Assembly (NCBI GenBank): GCA_947165115.1
Contig: CAMUZD010000004.1
Coordinates: forward strand, 1-23,422
Length of the DNA: 23,422 nucleotides
Source of the DNA: an uncultured Clostridia bacterium
GTDB taxonomy: Bacteria; Bacillota; Clostridia; Oscillospirales; Acutalibacteraceae
Direction: 5' to 3'
Positions 1-7,294 of this stretch are shown here, piece after piece; the stretch's first letter is position 1, and each line of letters starts with the position of its first letter. The position numbers and the translations under genes are program-made. The notes under the pieces were generated by a model, which was given only the letters and a program-made list of their open reading frames with translations, was not told where the DNA came from and did no database searches.

Positions 1-1983
1 TATGCTGTCGGCAGAATCCCCGGCTCATTCCAGCGCCGTGAAGGCAAGGCAAGTGAGAAGGCCACCCTTGCTTCAAGAGTTATCGACAGACCCATCCGCC
101 CCCTCTTCCCGAAGGATATGAGAAACGATGTCGGCGTTGTCGCGACCGTTATGTCCGTTGACCCCGACTGCGAGCCCCAGATAGCGGCGATGCTCGGCGT
201 TTCAATCGCCATCTCCATCTCGGAGATTCCCTGGGACGGCCCCATCGCCGGCGTTGTTGTCGGCCTTGTTGACGGCGAATACGTCATCAACCCCACTCTC
301 GAGCAGAGAGCAAAGAGCGATATGTATGTCACCGTCGCTTCCACGAGCGAGCTCGTCGCGATGATTGAGGCGGGCGCAAACGAAGTCTCAAACGACGATA
401 TGTATGACGGCATCATGTTCGCCCACAAAGAGAATCAGAAGATAGTTGAATTTATCAATATGATCAAGGCCGAGGTCGGCAAGGAGAAGGTTGAATTCCC
501 CTCAAACGATCCCGATCCCGAGATGTACGAGGCAATCAAGGAATTCTCAATCGAGGATATCCGCGCCGCTCTCGACACAGACGACAAGAGAATCCGCGAT
601 GAGCGTCTCAAGCCCGTCTATGAGAAGGTTCACGAGAAATTCGATGAGATTTATCCCGAGATGGAAGTCAAAATCGAAGAGTGCCTCTACAAGGTTCAGA
701 AGTATGTTGTCCGCCGCTGGCTGCTCGATGACGGCAAGCGTGTTGACGGCAGAGGAATCGATGAAATCCGCCCGCTCAATGCCCAGATAGACCTGCTTGA
801 CAGAGTTCACGGCTCGGGTATGTTCACCAGAGGCCAGACTCAGGTTCTCTCCGTTGTCACTCTCGGCACAATGAGCGACGCGCAGTCGCTTGACGGCCTT
901 GACGAAGAGGATTCCAAGCGCTATATCCATCACTATAATTTTCCCTCATACTCGGTCGGCGAAACCAAGCCCCCGAGAGGCCCGGGCAGAAGAGAGATAG
1001 GCCACGGCGCTCTCGCAGAGCGTTCGCTCGTCCCCGTTCTCCCCAGCGTTGAGGAATTCCCCTATACCATCCGCGTCGTTTCCGAGGTTCTCTCCTCAAA
1101 CGGCTCCACTTCACAGGGCTCAGTCTGCGGCTCCACTCTTTCGCTCATGGCCGCCGGCGTCCCCATCAAGGCTCCCGTAGCCGGCATCTCCTGCGGACTT
1201 ATCACCGAGGGCGACCGCTTCATGACCATGGTTGATATCCAGGGTCTCGAAGATTTCTTCGGCGATATGGACTTCAAAGTTGCAGGCACCAAGAAGGGTA
1301 TCACTTCGATTCAGATGGACCTCAAGGTTCACGGTCTTACTCCCGCCATCATCAGAGAGGCGCTCGACAAGACCTATAAAGCACGCTGCTACATCCTTGA
1401 CGAAGTTATCGCTCCCGTCATCGCAGAGCCGCGCGCAGAGCTCAGCAAGTGGGCTCCCAAGATGCTCAGCACCAAGATTGATCCCGACAAGATCGGCGAC
1501 GTCATCGGCAAGCAGGGCAAGGTTATCCAGAAGATCTGCGCAGAGTGCAACTGCAAGATTGACGTTGAAGAGGACGGCTCCGTATTCGTTTCCTCCACCG
1601 ATCTTGAGGATTGCAAGAAGGCAATCGGCATTGTTGAGACTATCGCCAACGGCCCCGAAATCGGCGCAATCTATAAGGGAATCGTTACCCGCCTGATGAG
1701 CTTCGGCGCATTCGTCGAGATAGTTCCCGGCATCGAGGGCATGGTTCATATCAGCCAGCTCGACGTCAAGAGAACCGAGAAGGTTGAGGATGTCGTCACG
1801 GTCGGCGACGAGGTCATCGTCAAGGTCCTTGAGAAGGACGACCAGGGCAGACTCAATTTCTCACGCCGCGAGGCGCTCATCGAGGTTGAAGGCCTCGTTC
1901 CCGAAAACACCCTCTCCGACGCTCCGAGCAAGAGCGGCTCCTTCAGAGGCAACAGAGGCAACAGACCTCCCAAGAAGAACTGA
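1..1983 (+). CDS. pnp: Polyribonucleotide nucleotidyltransferase (PNPase), 5'-truncated by window edge
   Basis: PNPase degrades RNA 3' to 5' by phosphorolysis in the cytoplasm and takes part in mRNA turnover. The reading frame is open from base 1, so the real start lies upstream; 660 residues are visible against about 700 in the family. The first visible stretch is the conserved GRIPGSF..RREGK..SEKATLASR..DRPIRPLFP block of the first RNase PH core. In the second core the phosphate-binding SSNGSTSQGS lies at visible residues 365-374 and the catalytic GDMDF Asp pair at 422/424. A KH domain with the IGKQGK loop lies around residues 502-507, followed by an S1 domain at about 555-625 and a Gly/Arg/Lys-rich tail. 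Codons are strongly C-ending and GC-rich compared with the downstream genes, as expected for a highly expressed housekeeping gene. Nothing is odd apart from the edge truncation. Confidence 0.98.
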   Translation, partial: YAVGRIPGSFQRREGKASEKATLASRVIDRPIRPLFPKDMRNDVGVVATVMSVDPDCEPQIAAMLGVSIAISISEIPWDGPIAGVVVGLVDGEYVINPTLEQRAKSDMYVTVASTSELVAMIEAGANEVSNDDMYDGIMFAHKENQKIVEFINMIKAEVGKEKVEFPSNDPDPEMYEAIKEFSIEDIRAALDTDDKRIRDERLKPVYEKVHEKFDEIYPEMEVKIEECLYKVQKYVVRRWLLDDGKRVDGRGIDEIRPLNAQIDLLDRVHGSGMFTRGQTQVLSVVTLGTMSDAQSLDGLDEEDSKRYIHHYNFPSYSVGETKPPRGPGRREIGHGALAERSLVPVLPSVEEFPYTIRVVSEVLSSNGSTSQGSVCGSTLSLMAAGVPIKAPVAGISCGLITEGDRFMTMVDIQGLEDFFGDMDFKVAGTKKGITSIQMDLKVHGLTPAIIREALDKTYKARCYILDEVIAPVIAEPRAELSKWAPKMLSTKIDPDKIGDVIGKQGKVIQKICAECNCKIDVEEDGSVFVSSTDLEDCKKAIGIVETIANGPEIGAIYKGIVTRLMSFGAFVEIVPGIEGMVHISQLDVKRTEKVEDVVTVGDEVIVKVLEKDDQGRLNFSRREALIEVEGLVPENTLSDAPSKSGSFRGNRGNRPPKKN

Positions 1984-2026
1984 GAAGCTGAAATATTGAA
2001 AAATATATTATAATCATAAAGCACTG

Positions 2027-2060
2027 CATGGACTGTCACCTCGACAGCCCATGTTTTTTT
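2027..2060 (+). terminator. Rho-independent terminator of pnp
   Basis: Arms 2027-2037 and 2043-2053 form an 11-bp stem with one A.C mismatch and a 5-nt loop, followed directly by seven T residues. It lies 44 bases after the pnp stop codon and separates pnp from the envelope gene cluster. Confidence 0.9.
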
Positions 2061-2177
2061 ATATCCTGCCGGATACCTGACGCCCGATTTGCAGCGTCAT
2101 ATTTATCTGTTTTCAAAAAAAGCAAAAAATTTCAAATTTTTTTGAACCTTTTCATATTTCTGTGCATCTTATTAGCA

Positions 2178-2228
2178 GAAGGAGGTACACGGGAAATGCC
2201 TGTCCGCTCAAAAACGGTCGCGAGCGGA
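2178..2228 (+). promoter_or_regulatory. Orphan perfect Shine-Dalgarno plus hairpin upstream of the zinc-ribbon gene
   Basis: A full anti-SD match (AAGGAGGT, 2179-2186) sits 9 nt before an ATG at 2196. That ATG opens a 50-codon frame ending at 2348, which overlaps the next gene out of frame and has no protein-like character. Between them is a 7-bp inverted repeat (2203-2209 with 2222-2228) that ends just before the real SD (GGAG) of the gene at 2252. It may be a leader peptide or translational control site, or the relic of a lost first gene. It is not supported beyond these signals. Confidence 0.35.
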
Positions 2229-2251
2229 AATGATTTGAAGGAGCGGAAACT

Positions 2252-3010
2252 ATGTTTTGCACAAAATGCGGTAAGAATATCGAAAAGTTTGCGTTTTGTC
2301 CGTATTGCGGCGAAAAAGCCGCTGCCGATGACGATAACAACGGATTGAGCGGCAAAGAATCAGTTGAGATTATTACGGATGAAACAATCTGTACAGATGA
2401 AGAAGAAAAAGAGGGTAGTGTGAAGGAAAAGGAAATGGCTGCAGACAGCAAATATGATTCATCGCCGTCCGAGCCAAATTCCGAAAGTGTTGACGAAGAG
2501 CAAGAATTAAAAGAAGAACCGTCTGATGACCGGTCTGAAAACACTATTGAAACCTCGCATTCCCGGAATATAAGAAGAATAATAGCTGTTACATCGGTGG
2601 CAATCATAATCATACTTTCAATTATCGCAGTCGCTGCATCTTTTGCCGATTCAGATAAAAAATCAACGGGTTCCGATTATGATTATGACTATAACGACTA
2701 CAAAACCACGACTTATAATTCGACCTTATCGAGCGATACGATTGAACTTATTGCGACTACCGCTTTACGCAGCAAATTGAACGAAGAGACAATTTACGGC
2801 GTTAAGCTTTCGCAGAAATACAATCTCGGTTCAACGAGATACAGGATTGCGTCCGAGGTGGAAACAAACTACGGTTATCTGGTAAGGGGAACTTTTACTC
2901 TTTACGATTATTATGGAAATATGAGTTCTTATTATAACTGCACATTTGATGTAAAAATCGATATGGACAGTTACGGTTATGATTATGATTGCACGGTAAC
3001 CATCAAATAA
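2252..3010 (+). CDS. Zinc-ribbon membrane protein with extracytoplasmic C-terminal domain
   Basis: This 252-residue protein begins with a two-knuckle zinc ribbon (Cys3, Cys6, Cys16, Cys19), the short 'zinc-ribbon' N-terminus common on Firmicutes membrane proteins of unknown role. An acidic Glu/Asp-rich linker (about 22-100) follows, then one membrane helix at about 108-132 preceded by Arg-Arg, which puts the N-terminus inside. The last 120 residues would be outside and carry many Asp-Tyr repeats, then a small compact region rich in Tyr and Thr. The start is set by a GGAG 10 nt upstream. It opens the run of small envelope genes and is probably co-transcribed with them. No specific function can be given. 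Confidence 0.85.
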   Translation: MFCTKCGKNIEKFAFCPYCGEKAAADDDNNGLSGKESVEIITDETICTDEEEKEGSVKEKEMAADSKYDSSPSEPNSESVDEEQELKEEPSDDRSENTIETSHSRNIRRIIAVTSVAIIIILSIIAVAASFADSDKKSTGSDYDYDYNDYKTTTYNSTLSSDTIELIATTALRSKLNEETIYGVKLSQKYNLGSTRYRIASEVETNYGYLVRGTFTLYDYYGNMSSYYNCTFDVKIDMDSYGYDYDCTVTIK

Positions 3011-3071
3011 CAATGCAAATCAGCGCCGGAAGGTGCAAATAATAAAAAACATTAAAAAGAGAGGTATTATT

Positions 3072-3257
3072 ATGAACATTATTATGAAGGCAGTTATCGA
3101 TTATTTTGAAATGGTAATCCAGGGCAGTAAGATCCTTATAGAGTATTTCTTCTCCCCGCAGGGAATTGACTATTTTGTCAACGGCGGAGGATGGCTCGTC
3201 TTTTTGAAAGGCGTACTCAAAGGAATATTTGAAGCAAGATACGGCCTGCCGTTTTAA
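3072..3257 (+). CDS. Small hydrophobic/amphipathic protein, 61 aa, unknown
   Basis: A 61-residue protein rich in Ile, Phe, Tyr and Gly with two amphipathic or weakly hydrophobic segments. It resembles small membrane-associated peptides but matches no family I know. An in-frame GTG at 3033 could extend it by 13 residues. I chose the ATG at 3072 because GAGAGG lies at the right distance upstream of it and the GTG has no usable SD. It lies 61 nt after the zinc-ribbon gene and 24 nt before a lipoprotein gene, so it is probably in the same operon. Confidence 0.7.
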   Translation: MNIIMKAVIDYFEMVIQGSKILIEYFFSPQGIDYFVNGGGWLVFLKGVLKGIFEARYGLPF

Positions 3258-3281
3258 TCTGCAAGTCAGAGGAGGATAAAT

Positions 3282-3677
3282 ATGAACAAAAAAATAACAG
3301 GTATTATACTTTTAATTGCTTTTGCATTATTGTCTCTGATGCTTTTATTCGGAGGATGTTCATCGGGGACTTATGATGAAACCACAACAACCACTACCGC
3401 CCAGTACAAGTATTCCGGTTCATACGCGGGCAGTTATGATTCCGACGATGATGCGGAGGATGATTACTATACCACCAGGCGCTCGACTTATAACTACAAC
3501 TCATACAACACCACCCGGAAATCATCATATTCTTACAGTTATTCAACCACTTCTGCTCAAACCTATAAGCAGGATGACCCTTACTACAGAGCAAACGATT
3601 ACAACAATGACGGTAAACTGAGCCAGGAAGAATTCCAGGGAGCGGTAAACGACTGGATGGACGCTCACGGATATTGA
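3282..3677 (+). CDS. Thr/Tyr/Ser-rich lipoprotein with a C-terminal EF-hand loop
   Basis: A 131-residue lipoprotein. Its hydrophobic N-terminus ends in a lipobox (FGGC, Cys26). A low-complexity stalk of Thr, Tyr and Ser follows, with several 'TTRRS/TTRKS' units. The C-terminus has a textbook EF-hand calcium loop, DYNNDGKLSQEE (106-117), with Asp/Asn/Asp at positions 1, 3 and 5, Gly at 6, Leu at 8 and Glu at 12. A helix with Trp follows. A single EF-hand this close to the end could bind Ca2+ or act as half of a dockerin-like unit; there is no second loop. A strong GGAGG precedes the ATG. It is probably anchored on the outer face of the membrane. Confidence 0.85.
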   Translation: MNKKITGIILLIAFALLSLMLLFGGCSSGTYDETTTTTTAQYKYSGSYAGSYDSDDDAEDDYYTTRRSTYNYNSYNTTRKSSYSYSYSTTSAQTYKQDDPYYRANDYNNDGKLSQEEFQGAVNDWMDAHGY

Positions 3678-3716
3678 TTGATAAAACAAATACTATAAAT
3701 ACCAGGAGTAATTATA

Positions 3717-4130
3717 ATGAAAATTAATTTGACCATCAAAAGAATTCTTTACGCTGTTACAGGGCTGGTTTCAACCGTTCTCGGTATAATTTGCTACTGC
3801 TTTTATACCGGCGGTTATGAAAGCGCTGTCAGGTATGGAGGAGACGCATATACCGGCATCCAGAATGCAGCTGCGCAGACAGCAAACAATATAGAGTGTC
3901 TTGGCGATATCTGCAAATTCGGCTTCGGTTCAATTCTGCTTATTGCAGGTCTTGTAATGATTATCTATGCGGTTACCCTGTGCAAAGCAAAAGAGGAATG
4001 TCCCGAATCCGTTGCCGTGCAGGTAAATAAAGACGACGAAACAAAAACATGCCCCGGCTGCGGCAGAGAATACACCGGCGAAAGGAATTTCTGCCCGAAC
4101 TGCGGCTTTATGATTAAGGATAACACGTGA
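3717..4130 (+). CDS. Two-TM membrane protein with C-terminal zinc ribbon
   Basis: A 137-residue protein with membrane helices at about 9-30 and 69-89, a Tyr/Gly/Ala-rich loop between them, and a cytoplasmic C-terminal zinc ribbon (Cys112, Cys115, Cys126, Cys129). It is the reverse arrangement of the gene at 2252, where the ribbon is N-terminal. AGGAG lies at a good distance from the ATG. Its stop codon overlaps a GTG that opens a 32-codon frame. The role is unknown; the zinc ribbon may mediate protein contacts among the membrane proteins of this cluster. Confidence 0.85.
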   Translation: MKINLTIKRILYAVTGLVSTVLGIICYCFYTGGYESAVRYGGDAYTGIQNAAAQTANNIECLGDICKFGFGSILLIAGLVMIIYAVTLCKAKEECPESVAVQVNKDDETKTCPGCGREYTGERNFCPNCGFMIKDNT

Positions 4131-4225
4131 AAAAGAGGCTGAATGACAAAGAATTCTTCAAAACTATAATTGCCTTCTTTCGCGGGTTTTACAATGCCAT
4201 GTCGCAAGAAACGGTTCAGCCTTGA
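4127..4225 (+). CDS. Possible 32-aa peptide starting on GTG that overlaps the previous stop
   Basis: The sequence GTGA joins the stop of the zinc-ribbon gene to a GTG-started frame of 32 codons. The peptide has a basic start and an aromatic amphipathic centre (KTIIAFFRGFY). It resembles the aromatic C-terminal helices of the 197-aa and leucine-rich-repeat proteins nearby. There is no separate strong SD, so it would depend on coupled translation. An 8-bp inverted repeat (4136-4143 with 4215-4222) brackets the frame. It could equally be chance; the amino-acid pattern and the stop overlap are the only support. Confidence 0.35.
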   Translation: MKKRLNDKEFFKTIIAFFRGFYNAMSQETVQP

Positions 4226-4256
4226 ATTATTACTGACATGCAAGAGGAGACAAAAT

Positions 4257-4362
4257 ATGATTTCATTTACATTGGGTTTTCTGACCGGGACTTAAACTGT
4301 TTATTGCAGCGATATCGGGCCCTGTATTGTTTGTTATAGGCCTTTTGAGCATAGCACCTTAA
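4257..4362 (+). pseudogene. Small single-TM protein gene split by an apparent +1 frameshift
   Basis: A good SD (GAGGAG) precedes an ATG at 4257 that reads only 12 residues before TAA at 4293. One base out of phase, from about 4288, the frame continues as LKLFIAAISGPVLFVIGLL to a stop at 4360-4362. Removing one base from the GGG run at 4287-4289 would give a clean 34-aa hydrophobic peptide that ends 21 nt before the next gene, matching the spacing of its neighbours. This may be a recent mutation, an assembly error in a homopolymer, or (least likely) programmed frameshifting. Confidence 0.5.
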
Positions 4363-4383
4363 AGAATAATTGGAGGAATACAA

Positions 4384-4977
4384 ATGAAACAAATAATCAG
4401 AAAAAGCATTTTACTTCTTCTGGCGGTTCTTTTCATTATCAGTTCAGTATCTTTCAGTGCTTTTGCCGAAAATGAATTATTCTCCCGGGAACAAAGCGCC
4501 GATACCGGGTCGGAGTTCTTTTATACAATCAGGGCAAGAGCGTCGGATAACGGGAAAATGGAATTTCAGTTATTCAATAATAACGATCCGGATACCGCGC
4601 CTATAAGGGTGCAGGATGCCACATTCAGTTATAAAGCGAATGTTACAATCAATGTTGATGCTTCGTCGCTTCAATCTTATGGCTTCGGCTCTGCATTTGA
4701 GCTGGGATTATATGAAAACGGCATTCCGCTTGTAAGAACAAGCACTGATAATAAGCTTTCATATACATTTCATAAAGTAGTGTCAGACAGATGTATTTCA
4801 TTGAGAGTGCTGGATTCAACCGGGAAGCCCCTGACGTTATTCGGCGAGGATTATTCAATCGGATTGAATATGCATGTAAAAGACGGTTTCTTTGATAAGT
4901 TCTTTTCGTTTTTCCTGGAATTATTCGGAGCACTGCCCAATGAGCATTGGGATATCTGGTGGGATCCTCAGGAGTAA
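4384..4977 (+). CDS. Secreted 197-aa protein with FF..LFGALP C-terminal motif
   Basis: A clear signal peptide (residues 1-28, ending SAFA) is followed by a beta-rich domain and a C-terminal aromatic amphipathic segment (GFFDKFFSFFLELFGALP). The second half aligns by eye with the last 110 residues of the 924-aa leucine-rich-repeat protein at 7295. The shared positions are a Y(K/R)A(N/K)VT start, a (L/I)YE(N/G)G turn, an RT/TVTIID-like strand, then KDGFF/NSGFF and FGALP. It therefore seems to be a free-standing copy of that terminal domain. A GGAGG lies before the ATG. It would act outside the membrane; the binding partner is unknown. Confidence 0.85.
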   Translation: MKQIIRKSILLLLAVLFIISSVSFSAFAENELFSREQSADTGSEFFYTIRARASDNGKMEFQLFNNNDPDTAPIRVQDATFSYKANVTINVDASSLQSYGFGSAFELGLYENGIPLVRTSTDNKLSYTFHKVVSDRCISLRVLDSTGKPLTLFGEDYSIGLNMHVKDGFFDKFFSFFLELFGALPNEHWDIWWDPQE

Positions 4978-5065
4978 TGAAAACAAGTATTCCGGGAGAT
5001 TATTCGTCCATACCATCCCGGCAGACAACAAGACTATATAAGAATTCACATAAGGAGAGCAAATA

Positions 5066-5242
5066 ATGAAAAAAATAATAATATTTATAATTGCCGCGTT
5101 GCTTCTCGTAGGGCTGTTTTCATGCGGCGACAGTTCAGGTTCAAGCAGTTCCTATGACGATGTGATGGCCGGATATGACTGGGGCGATCATTCATACTAC
5201 AACAGAAGCAGTCATCAGGTTGAATGGACCCCGTGGAAATAA
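5066..5242 (+). CDS. Small lipoprotein, 58 aa
   Basis: A 58-residue frame with AAGGAG upstream. The N-terminus is Lys-Lys plus a hydrophobic segment ending in a lipobox (LFSC, Cys20), followed by a Gly/Ser linker and a short Asp/Tyr/Trp/His-rich tail. It looks like a minimal membrane-tethered peptide on the outer face. An inverted repeat (4992-4997 with 5016-5021) lies in the 88-nt gap before it. The function is unknown; it belongs by spacing to the small-envelope-gene run. Confidence 0.75.
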   Translation: MKKIIIFIIAALLLVGLFSCGDSSGSSSSYDDVMAGYDWGDHSYYNRSSHQVEWTPWK

Positions 5243-5279
5243 TAAACAGTGTGGTTTTCCGTCATGGAGATGAGTAGTT

Positions 5280-5423
5280 TTGGATATAAATGAAATTATT
5301 AGAACCGTGCTGCTCTGTAACGAGGATAGCGTAAGTATGACAAGCGAGCAGAAAAAAGAACTGCTTATAAGAATTCTTACCGCTTATCTGCAGAGCAGGA
5401 TGAGCGGTAAGACGGATTACTGA
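5280..5423 (+). CDS. Hypothetical 47-aa protein with TTG start
   Basis: The only start in frame after a stop is TTG at 5280, with GGAGA 9 nt upstream. The product is a soluble helical peptide (DINEIIRTVLL...KKELLIRILTAYLQSR) without a signal peptide. It resembles small helical regulators in composition only. It lies 37 nt after the small lipoprotein gene and just before the promoter of the sigma-factor gene, which it might regulate; that is inference from position. Confidence 0.5.
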   Translation: MDINEIIRTVLLCNEDSVSMTSEQKKELLIRILTAYLQSRMSGKTDY

Positions 5424-5440
5424 AATCTGTGCAGTTTATC

Positions 5441-5470
5441 TTGCGTTGAGCACAGATTCTGTGTTATAAT
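5441..5470 (+). promoter_or_regulatory. Promoter of the sigma-factor gene with palindromic spacer
   Basis: TTGCGT (5441-5446) and TATAAT (5465-5470) are separated by 18 bp; a second TATAAT follows at 5471. The spacer holds the perfect 13-bp palindrome CACAGATTCTGTG (5451-5463), placed where a repressor would block polymerase. The predicted start is near 5477, close to the SD of the gene at 5498. Confidence 0.6.
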
Positions 5471-5497
5471 TATAATAAAGATGAATCGAGGTTTACT

Positions 5498-7258
5498 ATG
5501 AGTCTTGATAAAAACAGCATAACCCGTGAAGTGAAACGTCTTCAGGAGGGCGATGGTACGGCGTTTGAGAATCTTTATAATCTCACCGCAGGCACCGCCT
5601 GGTTCACTGCGCTCAAAATTGTGAAGAATGAGCATGATGCTCAGGATGTGCTGCAGGAAAGCTATATGGTAGTCCTTGATAAAATCAACGATCTTGAAAA
5701 GCCTGAGCAGTTTATGAGCTGGTTCAATATGATAGTTGCGAATAAAGCCAAGGAGTTGCTCAGAAAGAATAATAAATATGTCTTTATCGATGAGCCCGAA
5801 AATCCCGAAGCTTTTGTAATACCTGATGAATACAATTATTCGGATGACGGCGGTCGGGTAATAAACCCCGTAGATATAACTGAAAAGAAAGATTTTCAGG
5901 CGCAGATTATGGAGCTGATCGATAACCTGAGCGATGATAAAAGAGCTGTAATCATGCTCTATTATTACAATGAGCTTTCGGTTAAGCAGATTTCCGAATC
6001 GCTTGATATCAGCGAAGGAACCGTCAAGAGCAGACTTTTCTATGCAAAAAAGGATCTGACAAAAGGTATTAAAGAAATTGAAAAGAAGAGCGGAAAACTT
6101 TATGGCTTCGCGCCGATTCCGCTTGTTGTATGGGCGCTCAAAGCCACCTCCGTATCTTCATCAGCGGCATTTGCCGCGAGTTCAACCGCGGCCGCTGCGT
6201 TTACAGCCGCTTCCGCGGGCGCAGGTCTGGCAGGAAGCTCCGCGGCAGTTGCAGGCTCTGTTGCGGGAGGCTCAGCCGCCGCAGCTGCCGGCGCGGCCGC
6301 AGCAACAGCAGCAGGTACAGCCGCCGGGACGGCGGCAGGGGCGGCCGCAGCTTCAGGTGTTCTTGCGGGCGGATTGGCCACCAAAATTGTCGCCGGTATC
6401 GCAGTTGCGGCTGTGATAGGCGGCTCAGCGGCCGGAACTTCAAAAATAATCAAACAAAGGCAGGAACAGTTACCGCAGACTTCGGTTGTGGCCGAAACGG
6501 TCACCGAAAAAGAGAGCGGCTTCTTTGAATCATTGCGTTTCACAAGAAGAACCACAACTCGGGAATCCGGTGATTCCGGAAACGAAAACAGCGCGGATAC
6601 GAACGCTTCGGCTTCATCAGAAAACGGAGCGGCTGTTTTCGGAAGGTCAACCACGGCTGTTGACAGCGGTGAAACAGCCGGCTCTTCAGATCCGGCAGAT
6701 TTCACGACATCAGCCGTATATATAGCGGCGCCTTCTTCCGCTTCAAGAGCCACATATACCCGCTCGGCTGCCACGGCGAAAACCACGGGTAAAGCTGCAA
6801 GTTCCGGCACAACCGCCCGGGCAACTTCAACAGAGAAGGCTTCAACAAGCAAAGCCACAACAGTTGCGCCGGCAACGACTTCGCCGCGAACAAGCGCGGC
6901 CTCTTCAACTGCGAGGCAGACCACAACACAAACTACCACTACCACGACCAGGACCACTACCACAACCACTACCAGGGCCGCGACGACCACAACCACGACC
7001 AAAAAGGCCACAACGACGACTACGACTACGGCGGCGCCGAAAAAAGCAAAGGTCAATATTACCATTACAAGAGGCGGTGTTTATGCCGACTCGACGAGTG
7101 TCACGCTGAACGCCGGTGATACATTCTCTTTTGCCGATGCCAAAGCTGCGGTTGCCTCAAAGGGTTATGATACCACGTTTGCCGAATATTCGGGAGCGTC
7201 GCTTCCTTTGACCGCTGAAGCGGATAAAACTTACAGTGTAACCATAGATGTTGAATAG
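5498..7258 (+). CDS. ECF-type sigma factor fused to Ala/Thr-rich membrane-spanning extension and extracytoplasmic domain
   Basis: Residues 22-95 are sigma region 2 (FENLYNLTAG..., HDAQDVLQESYMVVL) and 134-190 are region 4 with a helix-turn-helix (ELSVKQISESLDISEGTVKSRL). Normal ECF factors end near residue 190; this one has 586. An Ala/Gly/Ser-rich stretch (about 215-290) leads to a likely membrane helix (292-314) followed by Lys and Arg-containing sequence. Then come a Ser/Thr-rich linker with a near-pure Thr block (475-511) and a compact 70-residue beta-rich terminal domain. The plausible reading is a membrane-tethered sigma factor with an outside sensor domain. If so, activation would need proteolytic release or a change in tethering, with no separate anti-sigma factor visible. 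GAGG precedes the ATG. The leucine-rich-repeat gene follows after 36 nt and is a likely target or partner. Confidence 0.9.
   Translation: MSLDKNSITREVKRLQEGDGTAFENLYNLTAGTAWFTALKIVKNEHDAQDVLQESYMVVLDKINDLEKPEQFMSWFNMIVANKAKELLRKNNKYVFIDEPENPEAFVIPDEYNYSDDGGRVINPVDITEKKDFQAQIMELIDNLSDDKRAVIMLYYYNELSVKQISESLDISEGTVKSRLFYAKKDLTKGIKEIEKKSGKLYGFAPIPLVVWALKATSVSSSAAFAASSTAAAAFTAASAGAGLAGSSAAVAGSVAGGSAAAAAGAAAATAAGTAAGTAAGAAAASGVLAGGLATKIVAGIAVAAVIGGSAAGTSKIIKQRQEQLPQTSVVAETVTEKESGFFESLRFTRRTTTRESGDSGNENSADTNASASSENGAAVFGRSTTAVDSGETAGSSDPADFTTSAVYIAAPSSASRATYTRSAATAKTTGKAASSGTTARATSTEKASTSKATTVAPATTSPRTSAASSTARQTTTQTTTTTTRTTTTTTTRAATTTTTTKKATTTTTTTAAPKKAKVNITITRGGVYADSTSVTLNAGDTFSFADAKAAVASKGYDTTFAEYSGASLPLTAEADKTYSVTIDVE
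6920..7030 (+). repeat. Low-complexity Thr-codon tract
   Basis: Mostly ACN triplets with a few AGG, GCN and AAA codons inside the sigma-fusion gene, coding the Thr-rich linker. The triplets alternate ACC, ACA, ACG and ACT, so it is not a simple microsatellite, but it could still change length by slippage. Confidence 0.9.
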
Positions 7259-7294
7259 TCGGCATCTTAAAATATTATGTCCGGAGGTCCGTTT

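Noticed and set aside
1120..1749. 209-codon - strand frame in pnp
   Set aside because: It is a shadow of the well-recognised PNPase frame, produced by its GC-rich third positions.
2028..2348. 106-codon + strand frame after pnp
   Set aside because: It begins inside the pnp terminator and has no SD at its first ATG. Only the internal ATG at 2196 has a ribosome site, which is reported separately as an orphan signal.
3965..4243. 92-codon - strand frame
   Set aside because: It is opposite the zinc-ribbon gene and the micro-ORF, with no start signals.
6100..7065. 321-codon - strand frame rich in Val and Ala
   Set aside because: It is the complement of the Ala- and Thr-codon tracts in the sigma-fusion gene, with no ribosome site and a meaningless Val/Ala pattern.
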